Shown one piece after another: positions 7,700 to 18,803 of a DNA stretch of 64,000 nt. The notes beneath the pieces are model-generated. The model was not told where the DNA came from and searched no databases. It saw only the letters and a program-made list of their open reading frames with translations. Every line of letters starts with the position of its first letter. Position 1 is the stretch's first letter. The translations under genes were made by a program, and so were the position numbers. This DNA comes from AC-32 sp963755635 (GTDB lineage: Bacteria > Actinomycetota > Thermoleophilia > Gaiellales > Gaiellaceae): contig CAVWKS010000008.1 in the NCBI GenBank assembly GCA_963755635.1, positions 148,945-212,944 on the forward strand. Direction: 5' to 3'.

Positions 7700-7865
7700 T
7701 AGTGCCCCGTCCGGTGTTGCCGCCGAGTCTCTGGGTCGCGAGCACCAAGCCAGGGGCCGCACTCGTCCGCAGCCAAGGCTGGTTGCCTTGGCAAGGGCGA
7801 GGGTGGTTCCTGGCGCAGCGTGATCGCGGACCAGAGGCCGGCACGCAATGCCGGACGGGGCACTA
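7700..7865. repeat. 166-bp near-perfect palindrome (rod-like hairpin; MITE-like element or structured RNA)
   Basis: The ends are a perfect 15-bp inverted repeat, TAGTGCCCCGTCCGG (7700-7714) and its complement (7851-7865). Inside, further arms pair in register: TCTGG/CCAGA with GCGA/TCGC, GCCAGG/CCTGGC, CTCGTCC/GGGCGAG, and a closing 8-bp stem GCCAAGGC-TGGTT-GCCTTGGC. The whole segment can fold into one rod on either strand. It fills the gap between sepIVA-like and the nitroreductase; its right end contains the sepIVA-like stop codon (TAG at 7865-7863) and its left end is 5 bp from the nitroreductase ATG. No coding capacity is recognised. It could be a palindromic mobile element, an attenuator or a 6S-like RNA; no second copy was seen here. 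Confidence 0.65.
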
Positions 7866-8375
7866 GTAGGGCTGGTCGTCGTTCGAGCTCTCGGCGACGC
7901 CCATGGCGACGCCGGCGACCACCGTCTCCTGCGAGCGCTCGTGCAGCCGCTCGCGACCCCGCTTGACCGCCGTCAGGAACTTGTCGAGGTTGACCTCGAG
8001 CGTGGAGAGGATCGAGTCGGCCCAGTCCTCCATCTCGAGCCGCGTCTCCCGGGCCTGGCGGCGGGAGTCCTCGACGATCTCGCCGGCCTGGCGCTCCGCG
8101 AGCTTGACGATCTCGGTCTGCGACGCCTCGCGAATGGCCTGCTCGCGGGCCTCGCCGAGAATCCGGTCACACTCGCGCTTCGCCTCGGCCAGCATCTCCT
8201 GGCGCTCCTTGACGATCCAGCGGGCCTGCTTGATCTCCTCGGGGATCGTCGCCCGCATCTGGTCGAGGATGTCGTAGATCTCCTCGCGGTCGATGCGAAC
8301 CTGGTCGGTCAGCGGAACGGCCTTCGCGTTGTGCACGAGGTCGTCCAGCTTGTCGATCAAGACGAGTACATCCAT
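7863..8375 (-). CDS. SepIVA/DivIVA-like coiled-coil protein
   Basis: A 170-residue, almost entirely alpha-helical protein rich in Glu, Arg, Ala and Lys with a long predicted coiled coil (about residues 40-145), resembling DivIVA and ATP-synthase b subunits. The N-terminal MDVLVLIDKLDDLVHNAKAVPLTDQVRIDREEIYDILDQMR closely fits the short globular head of mycobacterial SepIVA, a septum-associated protein encoded next to DUF177, rnc and smc. The same gene neighbourhood is present here. Its likely role is in cell division or polar growth at the membrane, by homology. It ends inside the right arm of the 166-bp palindrome. Confidence 0.75.
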   Translation of the reverse strand: MDVLVLIDKLDDLVHNAKAVPLTDQVRIDREEIYDILDQMRATIPEEIKQARWIVKERQEMLAEAKRECDRILGEAREQAIREASQTEIVKLAERQAGEIVEDSRRQARETRLEMEDWADSILSTLEVNLDKFLTAVKRGRERLHERSQETVVAGVAMGVAESSNDDQPY

Positions 8376-8408
8376 GGATTTGCGGAGTTTACAGAGGAAA
8401 CCGGCTGC

Positions 8409-8704
8409 TCAGCCGCGGCGCTGAAACCAGCGCCGCCTGGGCTCTGGCTCGACGGGAGCCGGCGCGGCAGGGCGCGGTGCGTCGGTCCCGGAGATCCAGC
8501 GGCGGCCGCTCGCCTTCAGCTCGTCCAGCAGCTGCGCGGCCTCGCTGCGGGCGAGCACGACCTCATCGGCGTCGGCGAGCCGCTGCTCGAGCCGGTCGGC
8601 CGCCTCGCTCTCGGCGCCGCGGGCGCGGAGCTTCTGCAGGACCTCGTGCGCTTCCCGCTTGCCCAACCGCACGTCGTGGCCCGCGCCGAGGATCTCTTCC
8701 ACGG

Positions 8705-8708
<4 letters not shown>
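8409..8708 (-). CDS. Small conserved-context protein of unknown function
   Basis: A 99-residue protein, start ATG overlapping the coaD stop (ATGA), hence coupled to coaD. The N-terminal half is helical and acidic (VEEILGAGHDVRLGKREAHEVLQKLRARG), the middle has the pattern DADEVVLARSEAAQLLDELKAS, and the C-terminus is Pro-rich and ends with a basic tail (EPRRRWFQRRG). No known domain recognised. The tight coupling and codon usage support a real gene. Confidence 0.65.
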
Positions 8709-9216
<508 letters not shown>

Positions 9217-9220
<4 letters not shown>

Positions 9221-9761
9221 TCTGCGTCGAAGAGGGTGAGGCGCGCGGCGCCGTAGCGGCGGCTTGTTCGCTTCGCCAGCGGCAGCTCCGGTTCCTCCGC
9301 GGCGGCGGTCTCGACGAGCAGGACGCCGCCGGGCGCGACGACCGCGGGCAGGTGCTCAATCAGCGCGTTTTGCAGGGAAGAAAACCTCCGGTAGGGCGGG
9401 TCGACCAGCACGAGATCGTAGCTGGTGCCTGTTCTGGAGTCGTTTCGCAGGGCGGTCAGGGCGTCCTGGCAGAGGACGGTCGCGTTGTCGAGGCCGAGCT
9501 TCTCGAGGTTGCGGTTGATCGTGCGACAGGCTTCGCGATCGTTCTCCACGAAGGTGGCGTGGGAGGCGCCGCGGGAGAGCGCTTCGAGCCCCATCGCGCC
9601 CGAGCCGGCGAACAGGTCGAGGACGGTCGCTTCTTCGGCGGCACCCGGGCCGAGCAGGTTGAAGGCGGCCTCGCGCACACCGGTCGCCGGTCGGCCTGGT
9701 CTCCGCGGCCCTTGGGCGCGAAGATCCTGGCCCCCTTGCGCGAGCCGGCGATGATCCGCAC
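9217..9761 (-). CDS. rsmD: 16S rRNA (guanine966-N2)-methyltransferase RsmD, frameshifted
   Basis: SAM-dependent methyltransferase of 16S rRNA. The conserved N-terminus RIIAGSRKGARIFAPKG starts at GTG 9761. The rest (VREAAFNLL, the SAM motif VLDLFAGSGAMGLEALSRGA and the catalytic VLVDPPY) is read in another frame. Removing two single bases, one near 9679 and one near 9703, restores one frame through the expected TRPTGDRVREA. The indels also make recG appear fused to rsmD in one 888-codon open frame. Because the N-terminal motif is conserved in the alternate frame, I regard this as a sequence error and not a fusion. Confidence 0.85.
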
Positions 9762-9762
9762 G

Positions 9763-11808
<2,046 letters not shown>

Positions 11809-11818
11809 GCGGGCCAGT

Positions 11819-12698
11819 CTAGGAAGCGGCGCGGCTCTCCTCGTCCTCGAACCAGAAGAAGCCGACCGTTCCCGGCCCGGCATGCGCGCCGACGACGGGC
11901 CCGAGGCTCGTCACGAGCTCGATCTCTGCACCTGGTCGTGTCCTCCGGACCAGCTCGCGCAAGGCCTCGGCCTTCTCGGGCGCGTCCGCGTGCGCGATCC
12001 CGACGCGGAGCTGCGGGCCGTCGTGGGTGCCGGCCTCGAAGGCGGAGGCGAACTCGAGGAACGCCTTCCGGTTGCCGCGGACGCGCTTGACCGGAACCAC
12101 CTCGCCGTCCGTGATCGTCAGGATCGGCTTGATGTGGAGCAGCTCGCCCGCCCAGCCGCGCGCTCGTCCCGACACGCCCGCCGCGCACGAGGTACTCGAA
12201 CGTGTCGAGCGTGAAGAGCAGGCCGGCGTCGCGCCGGTAGCGCTCGACGAGCCTGTCGATCTCCTCGTCCGTGGTTCCGTGCTCCAGCCGGCGCTGGACC
12301 GCGAGGCCCAGGAGCGCGATCGCCGCCGACGCACTGCCCGAGTCGATAGTCCGAACGCGCTCCCCGCCGAGCAGTTGCGCCGCGCTGCGCGCGCTCTCGA
12401 TCGTGCCCGAGAGCTTGCCCGCGATGTGGATCGACAGGATCCGCTCGTACCCGGCCAGCTCCTCGTAGGCCGCGAGGAAGTCGCCCGGCGTCGGCTGCGA
12501 GGTCGCCGGGGTCTGCCCGCCCGCACGGAGGCGCTCGTAGAACGCGGCCGGAGCGAGCTCGACGTAGTCGCGGAAGCTCTCGTCGCCGAAGCGGACGTAG
12601 AGCGGCACGACGCGCCAGTTCGGGAACCGCTCCGGCGCGTCGGGAAAGTCGGCCGTCGAGTCGACGACGATCGCGGTGTTCTCGGCGGTGAGATTCAC
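11819..12698 (-). CDS. DegV family protein (FakB-like fatty-acid-binding), frameshifted
   Basis: DegV proteins bind a fatty acid and present it to the kinase FakA, encoded two genes upstream (13.1-14.7 kb). The N-terminal IVVDSTADFPD and TSQPTPGDF motifs and the middle SIHIAGKLSGT and IDSGSAS are characteristic. After FEYLVRGGRVG near 12,155 the reading frame must shift to continue with LLHIKPILTITDGEVVPVKRVRG and GPVVGAHAGPGTVGFFWF, the family's C-terminal signature. The start is GTG overlapping the receiver gene (GTGA). Total length is about 292 residues, normal for the family. Confidence 0.87.
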
Positions 12699-13078
12699 GC
12701 GGCCGCCGGCCGCGCCGCGTTGCGGACCGCCGCGATGATCGCGTCGAGGCCGACGTCCTTCTGCAGGCAGTCGATCGCGCCCGCTTCGACCAGCGCCTCA
12801 CGCTCGCGCGGGTTCGCCGAGGCGGTCAGGCAGACGACAGCTGTCTCGGGACACGCCTCGAGCACCGCGCGCGTCGCCTGGACGCCGTCGAGGCCCGGGA
12901 GCCGGTAGTCCATCAGCACGACGTCGGGCCGCAGCTCCGCGACCACCTCTGCGGCGTCGGCGCCGTCTTCGACCGATCCGACCACGGTGATCTCGCCGCG
13001 CAGGGCGAGCAGCAGCTCGAGCGCCTCGCGAAAGACGGCGTTGTCCTCGACCAGGACGACGCGGATCGGCTCTGTCAT
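12695..13078 (-). CDS. Stand-alone CheY-like response-regulator receiver
   Basis: A 127-residue receiver domain with no output domain. Acidic Glu11/Asp12, phospho-acceptor Asp57 (VVLMDYRLPGLDG), Thr85 (CLTAS) and Lys107 (LQKD) form a complete active site. The sequence resembles receivers of NarL/LuxR-type regulators, but the frame stops right after helix 5 and overlaps the DegV start by 4 bp, so no DNA-binding domain is lost to a visible frameshift. No histidine kinase is in the window. Its position between FakA and DegV suggests a link to fatty-acid salvage or signalling, which is inference. Confidence 0.9.
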   Translation of the reverse strand: MTEPIRVVLVEDNAVFREALELLLALRGEITVVGSVEDGADAAEVVAELRPDVVLMDYRLPGLDGVQATRAVLEACPETAVVCLTASANPREREALVEAGAIDCLQKDVGLDAIIAAVRNAARPAAA

Positions 13079-13087
13079 ACGCCGACT

Positions 13088-14666
13088 CTATTCAGCGGAC
13101 AGGAGGAGCGGATAGTGCGGCTGGCCTCCCTCGTGCACCTCGATCTCCAGCTCCGGGTGCCGCTCGGCCAGCGCCTCGACGAGGCCGTCGACCTGCGCGG
13201 CGTTCTCTCCGGTGAGGAGCGTGAGCACGTCGCGCGGCTCGGCGAGCAGGCGCTCCGCGACTTCGCGTGCGACCTCGTCGAACGACGGGCCGGCCGCCAC
13301 GGCGTGCTCGCCGGCCAGGCCGAGGAACTCTCCCCTGCGGGTCGTGAAGCCGTCGATCGACGCCTCGCGCACGGCGACGGCCACCTCGCCCGTGACGATC
13401 GCTTCGAGCGCGCTGGTCATCTCGGCCGCATTCTCGGTCGGCTGTCCGCTCCTCATTGAAGGCGACCAGCGCGGCGAGACCGGCCTGGAGCGAGCGGGTA
13501 GGAACGACGCGCACGGGCCGCTCGGACAGCTCCGCGGCCTGCTCGGCGGCGAGGATCACGTTCGAGTTGTTCGGCAGGAGGATGACCTCCTCGGCGTTCG
13601 TCGCCTCGACCGCTGCGAGCAGCTCGGCGGTCGCGGGGTTCAGCGTCGGGCCGCCTTCGACGAGTCGCGCGGCGCCGAGGCTCTCGAAGAGGCGGCGGTT
13701 TCCCTCACCGGCGCAGACGGCCACGACCGCGCAGCGCGCGCCCGGCCCGGCGCTCGGCAGCAGGCGCTCCTCCCGCTCCTCGGTCTGCTGGTGCATGTCC
13801 GCGACCTCGACCCGCTCGACGGTGCCCACTGCGGCGCCGAGCGCGAGCGCCGCGTCCGGGTCGTCCGTGTGGACGTGCGCCTTCAGCGCACTCGGGTCGC
13901 CGACGACCATCAGCGAGTCGCCGAGCCGTTCGAGCTCGCGCTCGAGCGCGGCCTTGTCGAGGTCGTCTCCCTCGACGACGAACGTCGTGCAGTAGCGGAA
14001 GCGCGACTGCGCCTGGTGGACCGCCTCCGGCGCGAGCTCCTCCTCGGGCGGCTGGGGCGGCAGCTCCTCGCCCGCCAGCGCGGCGGCGATCCCCCGGACC
14101 AGCTCGACCAGGCCCGCGCCGCCCGCGTCGACCACGCCCGCCTGGCGCAGGACGTCGAGCTGCTCGGTCGTGCGTGCGACCGCCTCCTCCCCGCGCCGGA
14201 CAACGGCTGCGAAAAGCTCCGGGAGGGCCGCGTCCTCCCGCGCGGCAGCCTCGGCGGCAAGCTCGCGGGCGACGGTCAGGATCGTTCCTTCGACGGGCTC
14301 GCGCACGGCCGCATAGGCAGCGTCGCTCGCGGCTGCGAAAGCGCGCGCGACCGCCTGGGAATCGATCTCGCCGGCCTCCGCAAGCGCCTCGGCCGCGCCA
14401 CGGACGATCTGCGAGAGGATCACGCCCGAGTTGCCGCGCGCGCCGAGCAGCGCCGCCCGCGTCGCCTCACGCGCGAGCTCGGGCCGGTCGCGCGCCTCGG
14501 AGCTCGCCAGGGCTTCCGCCACAGCGCGAGCCGTCAACAGCAGGTTCGTCCCCGTGTCGCCGTCGGGGACCGGATAGACGTTGAGGTCGTCGATCCGCCG
14601 CCGGCTGCGCTCGAGGCTCGCGCAGGCCGCGTCGACCAGGGCTCGTAGCAGCTCGAGCTCGCTCAT
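13088..14666 (-). CDS. fakA: DAK2-domain fatty acid kinase FakA-like, frameshifted
   Basis: FakA phosphorylates fatty acids bound to DegV/FakB proteins, feeding acyl-phosphate into phospholipid synthesis. The N-terminal DhaL/DAK2 domain shows NVYPVPDGDTGTNL (ATP and Mg site, about residues 30-43) and GARGNSGVILSQI. The middle has HVHTDDP (the FakA catalytic His region), and VILLPNNSNVILAA follows. Near 13,445 an indel shifts the frame; the remainder (EAIVTGEVAVAVREAS to the C-terminus) is in another frame and ends at 13088. Start ATG at 14666. With a DegV protein in the same operon, a FakA/FakB system is well supported. Confidence 0.88.
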
Positions 14667-14750
14667 CCCACCGAGCGGCGATTGTGCCTCAACCGGGGGC
14701 CCGAGCTTGCAAGACTACGAGTGGGCGGGCACCACAACGGAAGGAGCGCG

Positions 14751-15068
14751 ATGTCGGTGATCATGACCCTCTTGATTCAGGGCGACCCGAAGAAGATGGA
14801 GGAGTACGCCGCGGCAAACAAGGATCAGATGGACGCGATCGTGAGCAAGGCGAAGGAGCAGGGCATCATCGCGCACCGGTTCTACGGCAGCGAGGGCCAG
14901 ATCATGGTGATCGACGAGTGGCCGGACCCCGAGAGCTTCCAGCGCTTCTTCGAGGACCAGCGTTCCGAGATCGAGCCGATGATGGAGGCCGTCGGCGCGC
15001 AGGGCGAGCCGCACGCCACCTTCTGGCACAAGCTCGAGACCTACGACGACGTCGGCTGGGAGTCCTAG
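14751..15068 (+). CDS. Small dimeric alpha/beta-barrel-like protein, unknown function
   Basis: A 105-residue soluble protein with a clear SD (AAGGAG, 14741-14746) before ATG. The patterns VIMTLLIQGDPKKMEEYAAANKDQM and GQIMVIDEWPDPESFQRFFED look like the dimeric ferredoxin-like fold of antibiotic-biosynthesis monooxygenase or EthD-type proteins. No catalytic motif identified. It is transcribed divergently from fakA and converges on rpmB, so it is probably monocistronic. Function unknown. Confidence 0.8.
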   Translation: MSVIMTLLIQGDPKKMEEYAAANKDQMDAIVSKAKEQGIIAHRFYGSEGQIMVIDEWPDPESFQRFFEDQRSEIEPMMEAVGAQGEPHATFWHKLETYDDVGWES

Positions 15069-15086
15069 CCGAGCCGGGCCGAGCGG

Positions 15087-15278
15087 TCAGATCGCCTTCG
15101 TGACCTTGCCGGCCTTGAGGCAGCGCGTGCAGACGTAGGCGCGGGTCGCCTTGCCGTCCAGCAGCATGCGGACGCGCTGGAGGTTCGGGTTGAAGCGCCG
15201 CTTCGTGGCCACCATCGAGTGGCTCCGGTTGTGGCCGAACGACGGCTTCTTGCCGCAGATTGCGCAGACCTTGGACAC
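15087..15278 (-). CDS. rpmB: 50S ribosomal protein L28
   Basis: Ribosomal protein of 63 residues beginning at GTG 15278 (SKVCAICGKKPSFGHNRSHS). Two Cys pairs (CAIC and CTRC) form a zinc site, so this is a C+ L28. RRFNPNLQRVR is the family's rRNA-binding core. It sits 29 bp downstream of ribH. Confidence 0.96.
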   Translation of the reverse strand: MSKVCAICGKKPSFGHNRSHSMVATKRRFNPNLQRVRMLLDGKATRAYVCTRCLKAGKVTKAI

Positions 15279-15307
15279 GGCGGCGGAGTGTAGCCGAACG
15301 CGCGCTA

Positions 15308-15979
15308 CTAGCCGCCGGCGGCAGCCCGCAGCTGCGAGAAGACGTCGGCCATCTCGAGCGCCGTCCGCGCGGCCTCCGCGCCCTTGTCGAGCCGGGCCCG
15401 CGCCTGTTCCTCGTCGTCGGTCGTGAGCACGCCGAACGCCACGGGCACGCCCGTCTCGAGGCCCGCGAGCTGGAGACCACTCGCCGCCTCGCTCGCGACG
15501 AACTCGAAGTGCGGCGTGTCGCCCCGGATCACCGCTCCGAGCGCGACGATGCACGAGTAGCGGCGCGTCTTCGCGAGCGCCATCGCCGCGAGCGGCAGCT
15601 CGAAGGCGCCCGGCACCGGCACGATCGTCACTGCCTCGCGGCCGACGCCGGCCCGCTCGAGCTCGTCCAGCGCTCGGCTGAGCAGCTCGCCGGTGATCCC
15701 GCCGTTGAACCGGCCGACGACGACGCCGACCGAGCGGCGCGCGCCCGTCGGCTCGCCTTCGATCACCCCGTACCCGTCGGGAACGCTGAAGCCGCCGGCG
15801 GCGTGCTCGGCCGCGGCCGGCCGCGGCAGCTCGTCCTCTTCGGCTGGGAGATCCTCGTCCGGCTCGGCCACGGGCTCCGGCTCGGCCTCGGCCGACGGCT
15901 CGAGCTCCGGCTCGGCTTCGGGCTGCGGGTCCGGCTTCTCGCCGGGCCAGAGCTGCGTGTCCTCGATGCCTTCGCTCAC
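15308..15979 (-). CDS. ribH: 6,7-dimethyl-8-ribityllumazine synthase with acidic N-terminal extension
   Basis: Catalyses the penultimate step of riboflavin synthesis. The lumazine synthase domain occupies about residues 80-223: VGVVVGRFN, GAFELPLAAMALA, ALGAVIRGDTPHFEFVA and the C-terminal NKG-like DKGAEAARTALEMA. About 70 residues precede it, dominated by Glu, Pro, Ala and Asp with repeated PEPE-like units, whereas the family normally begins some 15 residues before the first motif. The GTG start overlaps the ribBA stop (GTGA), and the frame through the extension is continuous. The extension could act in capsid assembly or cargo binding, but nothing in the sequence shows this. Confidence 0.93.
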   Translation of the reverse strand: MSEGIEDTQLWPGEKPDPQPEAEPELEPSAEAEPEPVAEPDEDLPAEEDELPRPAAAEHAAGGFSVPDGYGVIEGEPTGARRSVGVVVGRFNGGITGELLSRALDELERAGVGREAVTIVPVPGAFELPLAAMALAKTRRYSCIVALGAVIRGDTPHFEFVASEAASGLQLAGLETGVPVAFGVLTTDDEEQARARLDKGAEAARTALEMADVFSQLRAAAGG

Positions 15980-17229
15980 GAGCTCTCGTCGGAGTCGAAC
16001 TTCAGGTCCTGGTGGTGCAGCCGGTGTCCCAGCTTCTCCCGCTTCGTCGCCAGGTAGCGCCGGTTCTCGGCGTTCGGCGGCGTCTCGATCGGGACCTGCT
16101 CGACCACGGTCAGACCATAACCCTCGAGCCCGCTGATCTTCTTCGGGTTGTTCGTCAGGATCCGGATCGTCGTCAGGCCCAGGTCGGCGAGGATCTGGTT
16201 GCCGATCCCCCACTCGCGCGCGTCGGGCGGGAAGCCGAGCTCGAGATTCGCCTCGACCGTGTCGAGCCCGTTCTCCTGCAGCTCGTAGGCGCGGAGCTTG
16301 TTGAGCAGGCCGATCCCGCGGCCCTCCTGCGCCATGTAGAGGAGCACACCGCGGTCCTCGCGGGCGATCTGCCGGAGCGCCTGGTCGAGCTGCTCGCCGC
16401 AGTCGCAGCGGAGCGAATGGAAGACGTCCCCGGTCAGGCACTCGGAATGGACGCGGACGAGCACGTTCTGGACGCCGTCGACGTCGCCGCGGACGAGTGC
16501 GAGGTGATGCTTGCCGGTGAGCCGCTCCCGGAAGGCGACCGCGGTGAACTCGCCGTACGCCGTCGGCAGCCGCACGGAGGTCGTGCGCTCGACGAGCTTC
16601 TCCGTGCGCCGCCGGTACTCGATCAGGTCGGCGACGGTGACCATCTTCAGGCCGTGGCGCTCGCAGTACGGGATCAGGTCGGGCACGCGCGCCATCGTCC
16701 CGTCGTCGTTCATCACCTCGCAGACGACGCCGGCGGAGCTGAGCCCGGCGAGCCGTGCGAGGTCGACCGCGGCCTCGGTCTGGCCCGCGCGCTGCAGGAC
16801 CCCACCGGGCCGCGCGCGGAGCGGGAAGACGTGGCCGGGCTGGACGAGGTCGCCGGCGCCCTTGCTCGGATCGATCGCGACCTGGATCGTGCGCGAGCGG
16901 TCGTGGGCGGAGATGCCGGTGCTGATCCCTTCGCGCGCCTCGATCGAGACGGTGAAGGCGGTGCCGAACGGCGTCTCGTTGCGCTCGGTCATCGGGCGCA
17001 GGCCGAGCTCGTCGCAGCGCTCCTCCGTCAGGCAGAGACAGATCAGGCCGCGGCCGTGGGTCGCCATGAAGTTGATCGCCTCGGGCGTCGCGAACTGGGC
17101 CGCGATCGTGAGATCGCCTTCGTTCTCGCGGTCGGCGGCGTCGACGACGACCACGAGCCGGCCGTGGCGGATGTCCTCGATCGCCTCCTCGACGGGCGCG
17201 AAGACGGCTGAACGCTGCTCGCTGCTCAT
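15976..17229 (-). CDS. ribBA: Bifunctional DHBP synthase / GTP cyclohydrolase II
   Basis: Provides both entry substrates of riboflavin synthesis. The N-terminal RibB domain has DRENEGDLTIAA and the substrate motif GISAHDRSRTI. The C-terminal RibA domain has the zinc motif CLTGDVFHSLRCDCG and the GTP site QEGRGIGLLNKLRAYELQ. It has 417 residues, normal for the fusion. It overlaps ribE and ribH by 4 bp on either side, within ribD-ribE-ribBA-ribH. Confidence 0.97.
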   Translation of the reverse strand: MSSEQRSAVFAPVEEAIEDIRHGRLVVVVDAADRENEGDLTIAAQFATPEAINFMATHGRGLICLCLTEERCDELGLRPMTERNETPFGTAFTVSIEAREGISTGISAHDRSRTIQVAIDPSKGAGDLVQPGHVFPLRARPGGVLQRAGQTEAAVDLARLAGLSSAGVVCEVMNDDGTMARVPDLIPYCERHGLKMVTVADLIEYRRRTEKLVERTTSVRLPTAYGEFTAVAFRERLTGKHHLALVRGDVDGVQNVLVRVHSECLTGDVFHSLRCDCGEQLDQALRQIAREDRGVLLYMAQEGRGIGLLNKLRAYELQENGLDTVEANLELGFPPDAREWGIGNQILADLGLTTIRILTNNPKKISGLEGYGLTVVEQVPIETPPNAENRRYLATKREKLGHRLHHQDLKFDSDESS

Positions 17230-17840
17230 GAACCGGATCGTACTCCGCCCGGAGTGGCCAGCCGCTCGACGTACTTCGCGAGCACGTCGGCCTCGACGTT
17301 CACCTGGTCGCCGGGCTCGAGCGCGCCAAGAGTCGTCTCGCGCAGCGTATGCGGGACGAGCGCGATCGCGATGCCCTCGTCGTCGAGCTCCGCGACCGTC
17401 AGCGAGACACCGTCCACGGCGATCGAGCCCTTCTCGACGCAGTAGCGAAGAAGCGGCTCGGGCAGGTCGAGCCAGAGGCGCGAGCCATCGCCTTCGCGCT
17501 CGTGGGAGCGGACGCGCGCCGTCCCGTCGACGTGACCCTGGACGTAGTGCCCGCCGAGTGGCTCCCCGGCTCGCACCGCAGGCTCGAGGTTGACGCCGTC
17601 ACCCGCGCCGAGCGCGGCGAGCGTGGTGCGGCCGAGCGTCTCGGCGACCGCGTCGAAGGCGAGCTCGCCGTCGGTTGCCTCGACCGCGGTCAGGCAGCAG
17701 CCGGAGACCGCGACCGAGTCGCCGAGCTCGATCTGCGCGGCCGTCTGCGGAGCCGCGATCCGCAGCCGGAGTGGGCTCTCCGCCCCGTTTCGCTCGGCCG
17801 AGACGACCCGTCCGCGCTCGCGAACGATGCCCGTGAACAT
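17226..17840 (-). CDS. ribE: Riboflavin synthase, alpha chain
   Basis: Dismutates two lumazines to riboflavin. Two homologous lumazine-binding halves are visible: MFTGIVRERGRVV with VAVSGCCLTAV, and GHYVQGHVDGTARV with IAVDGVSLTVAELD. The 204-residue length is normal. It overlaps ribBA (ATGA) and lies 18 bp after ribD. No FMN riboswitch is visible upstream; the rib genes are internal to a longer operon. Confidence 0.97.
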   Translation of the reverse strand: MFTGIVRERGRVVSAERNGAESPLRLRIAAPQTAAQIELGDSVAVSGCCLTAVEATDGELAFDAVAETLGRTTLAALGAGDGVNLEPAVRAGEPLGGHYVQGHVDGTARVRSHEREGDGSRLWLDLPEPLLRYCVEKGSIAVDGVSLTVAELDDEGIAIALVPHTLRETTLGALEPGDQVNVEADVLAKYVERLATPGGVRSGS

Positions 17841-17858
17841 GCGGACAGGCTACCCCCG

Positions 17859-18803
17859 TCAGGGCTCGTGGACGTAGGCCGTCAAGAGCAGGTCCTCGCC
17901 CACCGGCTCGCAGGTCAGGCGGCGAAGCTCGACCGGCTCCGGGAGCTCCGCGACCGGCCCGGCGCCCGTCCCGGCGAGCCGCGGCGCGACGAAGACGAGC
18001 AGCTTGTCCACGAGATCCGCCGCGAGGAACGCGCCGGCGAGCGTCGGCCCGCCTTCGAGGAGCAGCGTCCTGACACCGTCTGCCCCCAGCGCCTGGAGCT
18101 CCTCCGCGAGGGGCCCGGAGCGCAGCTCGAGCTCGGAGCCCGCGGGGAGCGGCCCGCGCCCGAACGCCAATCGGCGTGGCTGCCGCGCGACCTCGACCCC
18201 GCGCGCGGTCAGCGCCGGGTCGTCCGCCCGCACTGTCCCCATCCCGACCGCCACCGCGTCCGACTCCGCGCGCAGCTCGTGGACGCGCCGCCGGCTCTCC
18301 TCGCCCGACACCCAGCGGGAGCCCGGCACAGTCACGCGCCCGTCGAGCGTGACCGCCACCTTGTAGATGACGAACGGGCGTCCGCGCGAGATCCAGACCC
18401 GCCACGCCTCGTTCTGCTGCCGCGCCTCCCACGAGTCGACCATCTCGACCTCGACGCCCGCCTCGCGCAGCCGCTCGAAGCCCTGGCCGTCGACCTTCGG
18501 GTTCGGGTCGCCCGCGCCCGCCACGACCTTCGCCACACCCGCAGCGGCCACGGCGTCCGCGCACGGCGGCGTCCGGCCGTGGTGCGAGCACGGCTCCAGC
18601 GTCACGTAGAGGGTGGCACCGCGCGCCCGCTCGCCCGCCGCCTCGAGCGCCGCGACCTCGGCGTGCGGCGAGCCTGCTCCCGCGTACCAGCCCTCGCCGA
18701 CGACCTCGCCGCCGGAGACCACGACCGCGCCCACCAGCGGATGCGTGTGCTCCACGCTGCCCCGGCCACGCTCAGCGAGCTCGAGCGCCCGCTCGAGACT
18801 CAT
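17859..18803 (-). CDS. ribD: Bifunctional diaminohydroxyphosphoribosylaminopyrimidine deaminase / reductase
   Basis: Second and third steps of riboflavin synthesis. The deaminase domain carries the zinc motif HAEVAAL with TLEPCSHHGRTPPC (His and two Cys ligands). The C-terminal reductase domain contains VAVTLDGRVTVPGSRWVSGEESRR and LLLEGGPTLAGAFL. The ATG at 18803 overlaps the rpe stop by 4 bp; 314 residues. Confidence 0.96.
   Translation of the reverse strand: MSLERALELAERGRGSVEHTHPLVGAVVVSGGEVVGEGWYAGAGSPHAEVAALEAAGERARGATLYVTLEPCSHHGRTPPCADAVAAAGVAKVVAGAGDPNPKVDGQGFERLREAGVEVEMVDSWEARQQNEAWRVWISRGRPFVIYKVAVTLDGRVTVPGSRWVSGEESRRRVHELRAESDAVAVGMGTVRADDPALTARGVEVARQPRRLAFGRGPLPAGSELELRSGPLAEELQALGADGVRTLLLEGGPTLAGAFLAADLVDKLLVFVAPRLAGTGAGPVAELPEPVELRRLTCEPVGEDLLLTAYVHEP

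Noticed and set aside
7741..7800. SRP RNA (ffs), suggested by GCAGCCAAGG within the 166-bp palindrome
   Set aside because: The conserved GGAA-type tetraloop and asymmetric loop of SRP RNA are absent; the match is part of a perfect stem.
17841..17858. FMN riboswitch in front of the riboflavin genes
   Set aside because: Gaps between rib genes are under 20 bp or overlapping and no RFN element sequence is visible; the genes sit inside a longer operon.
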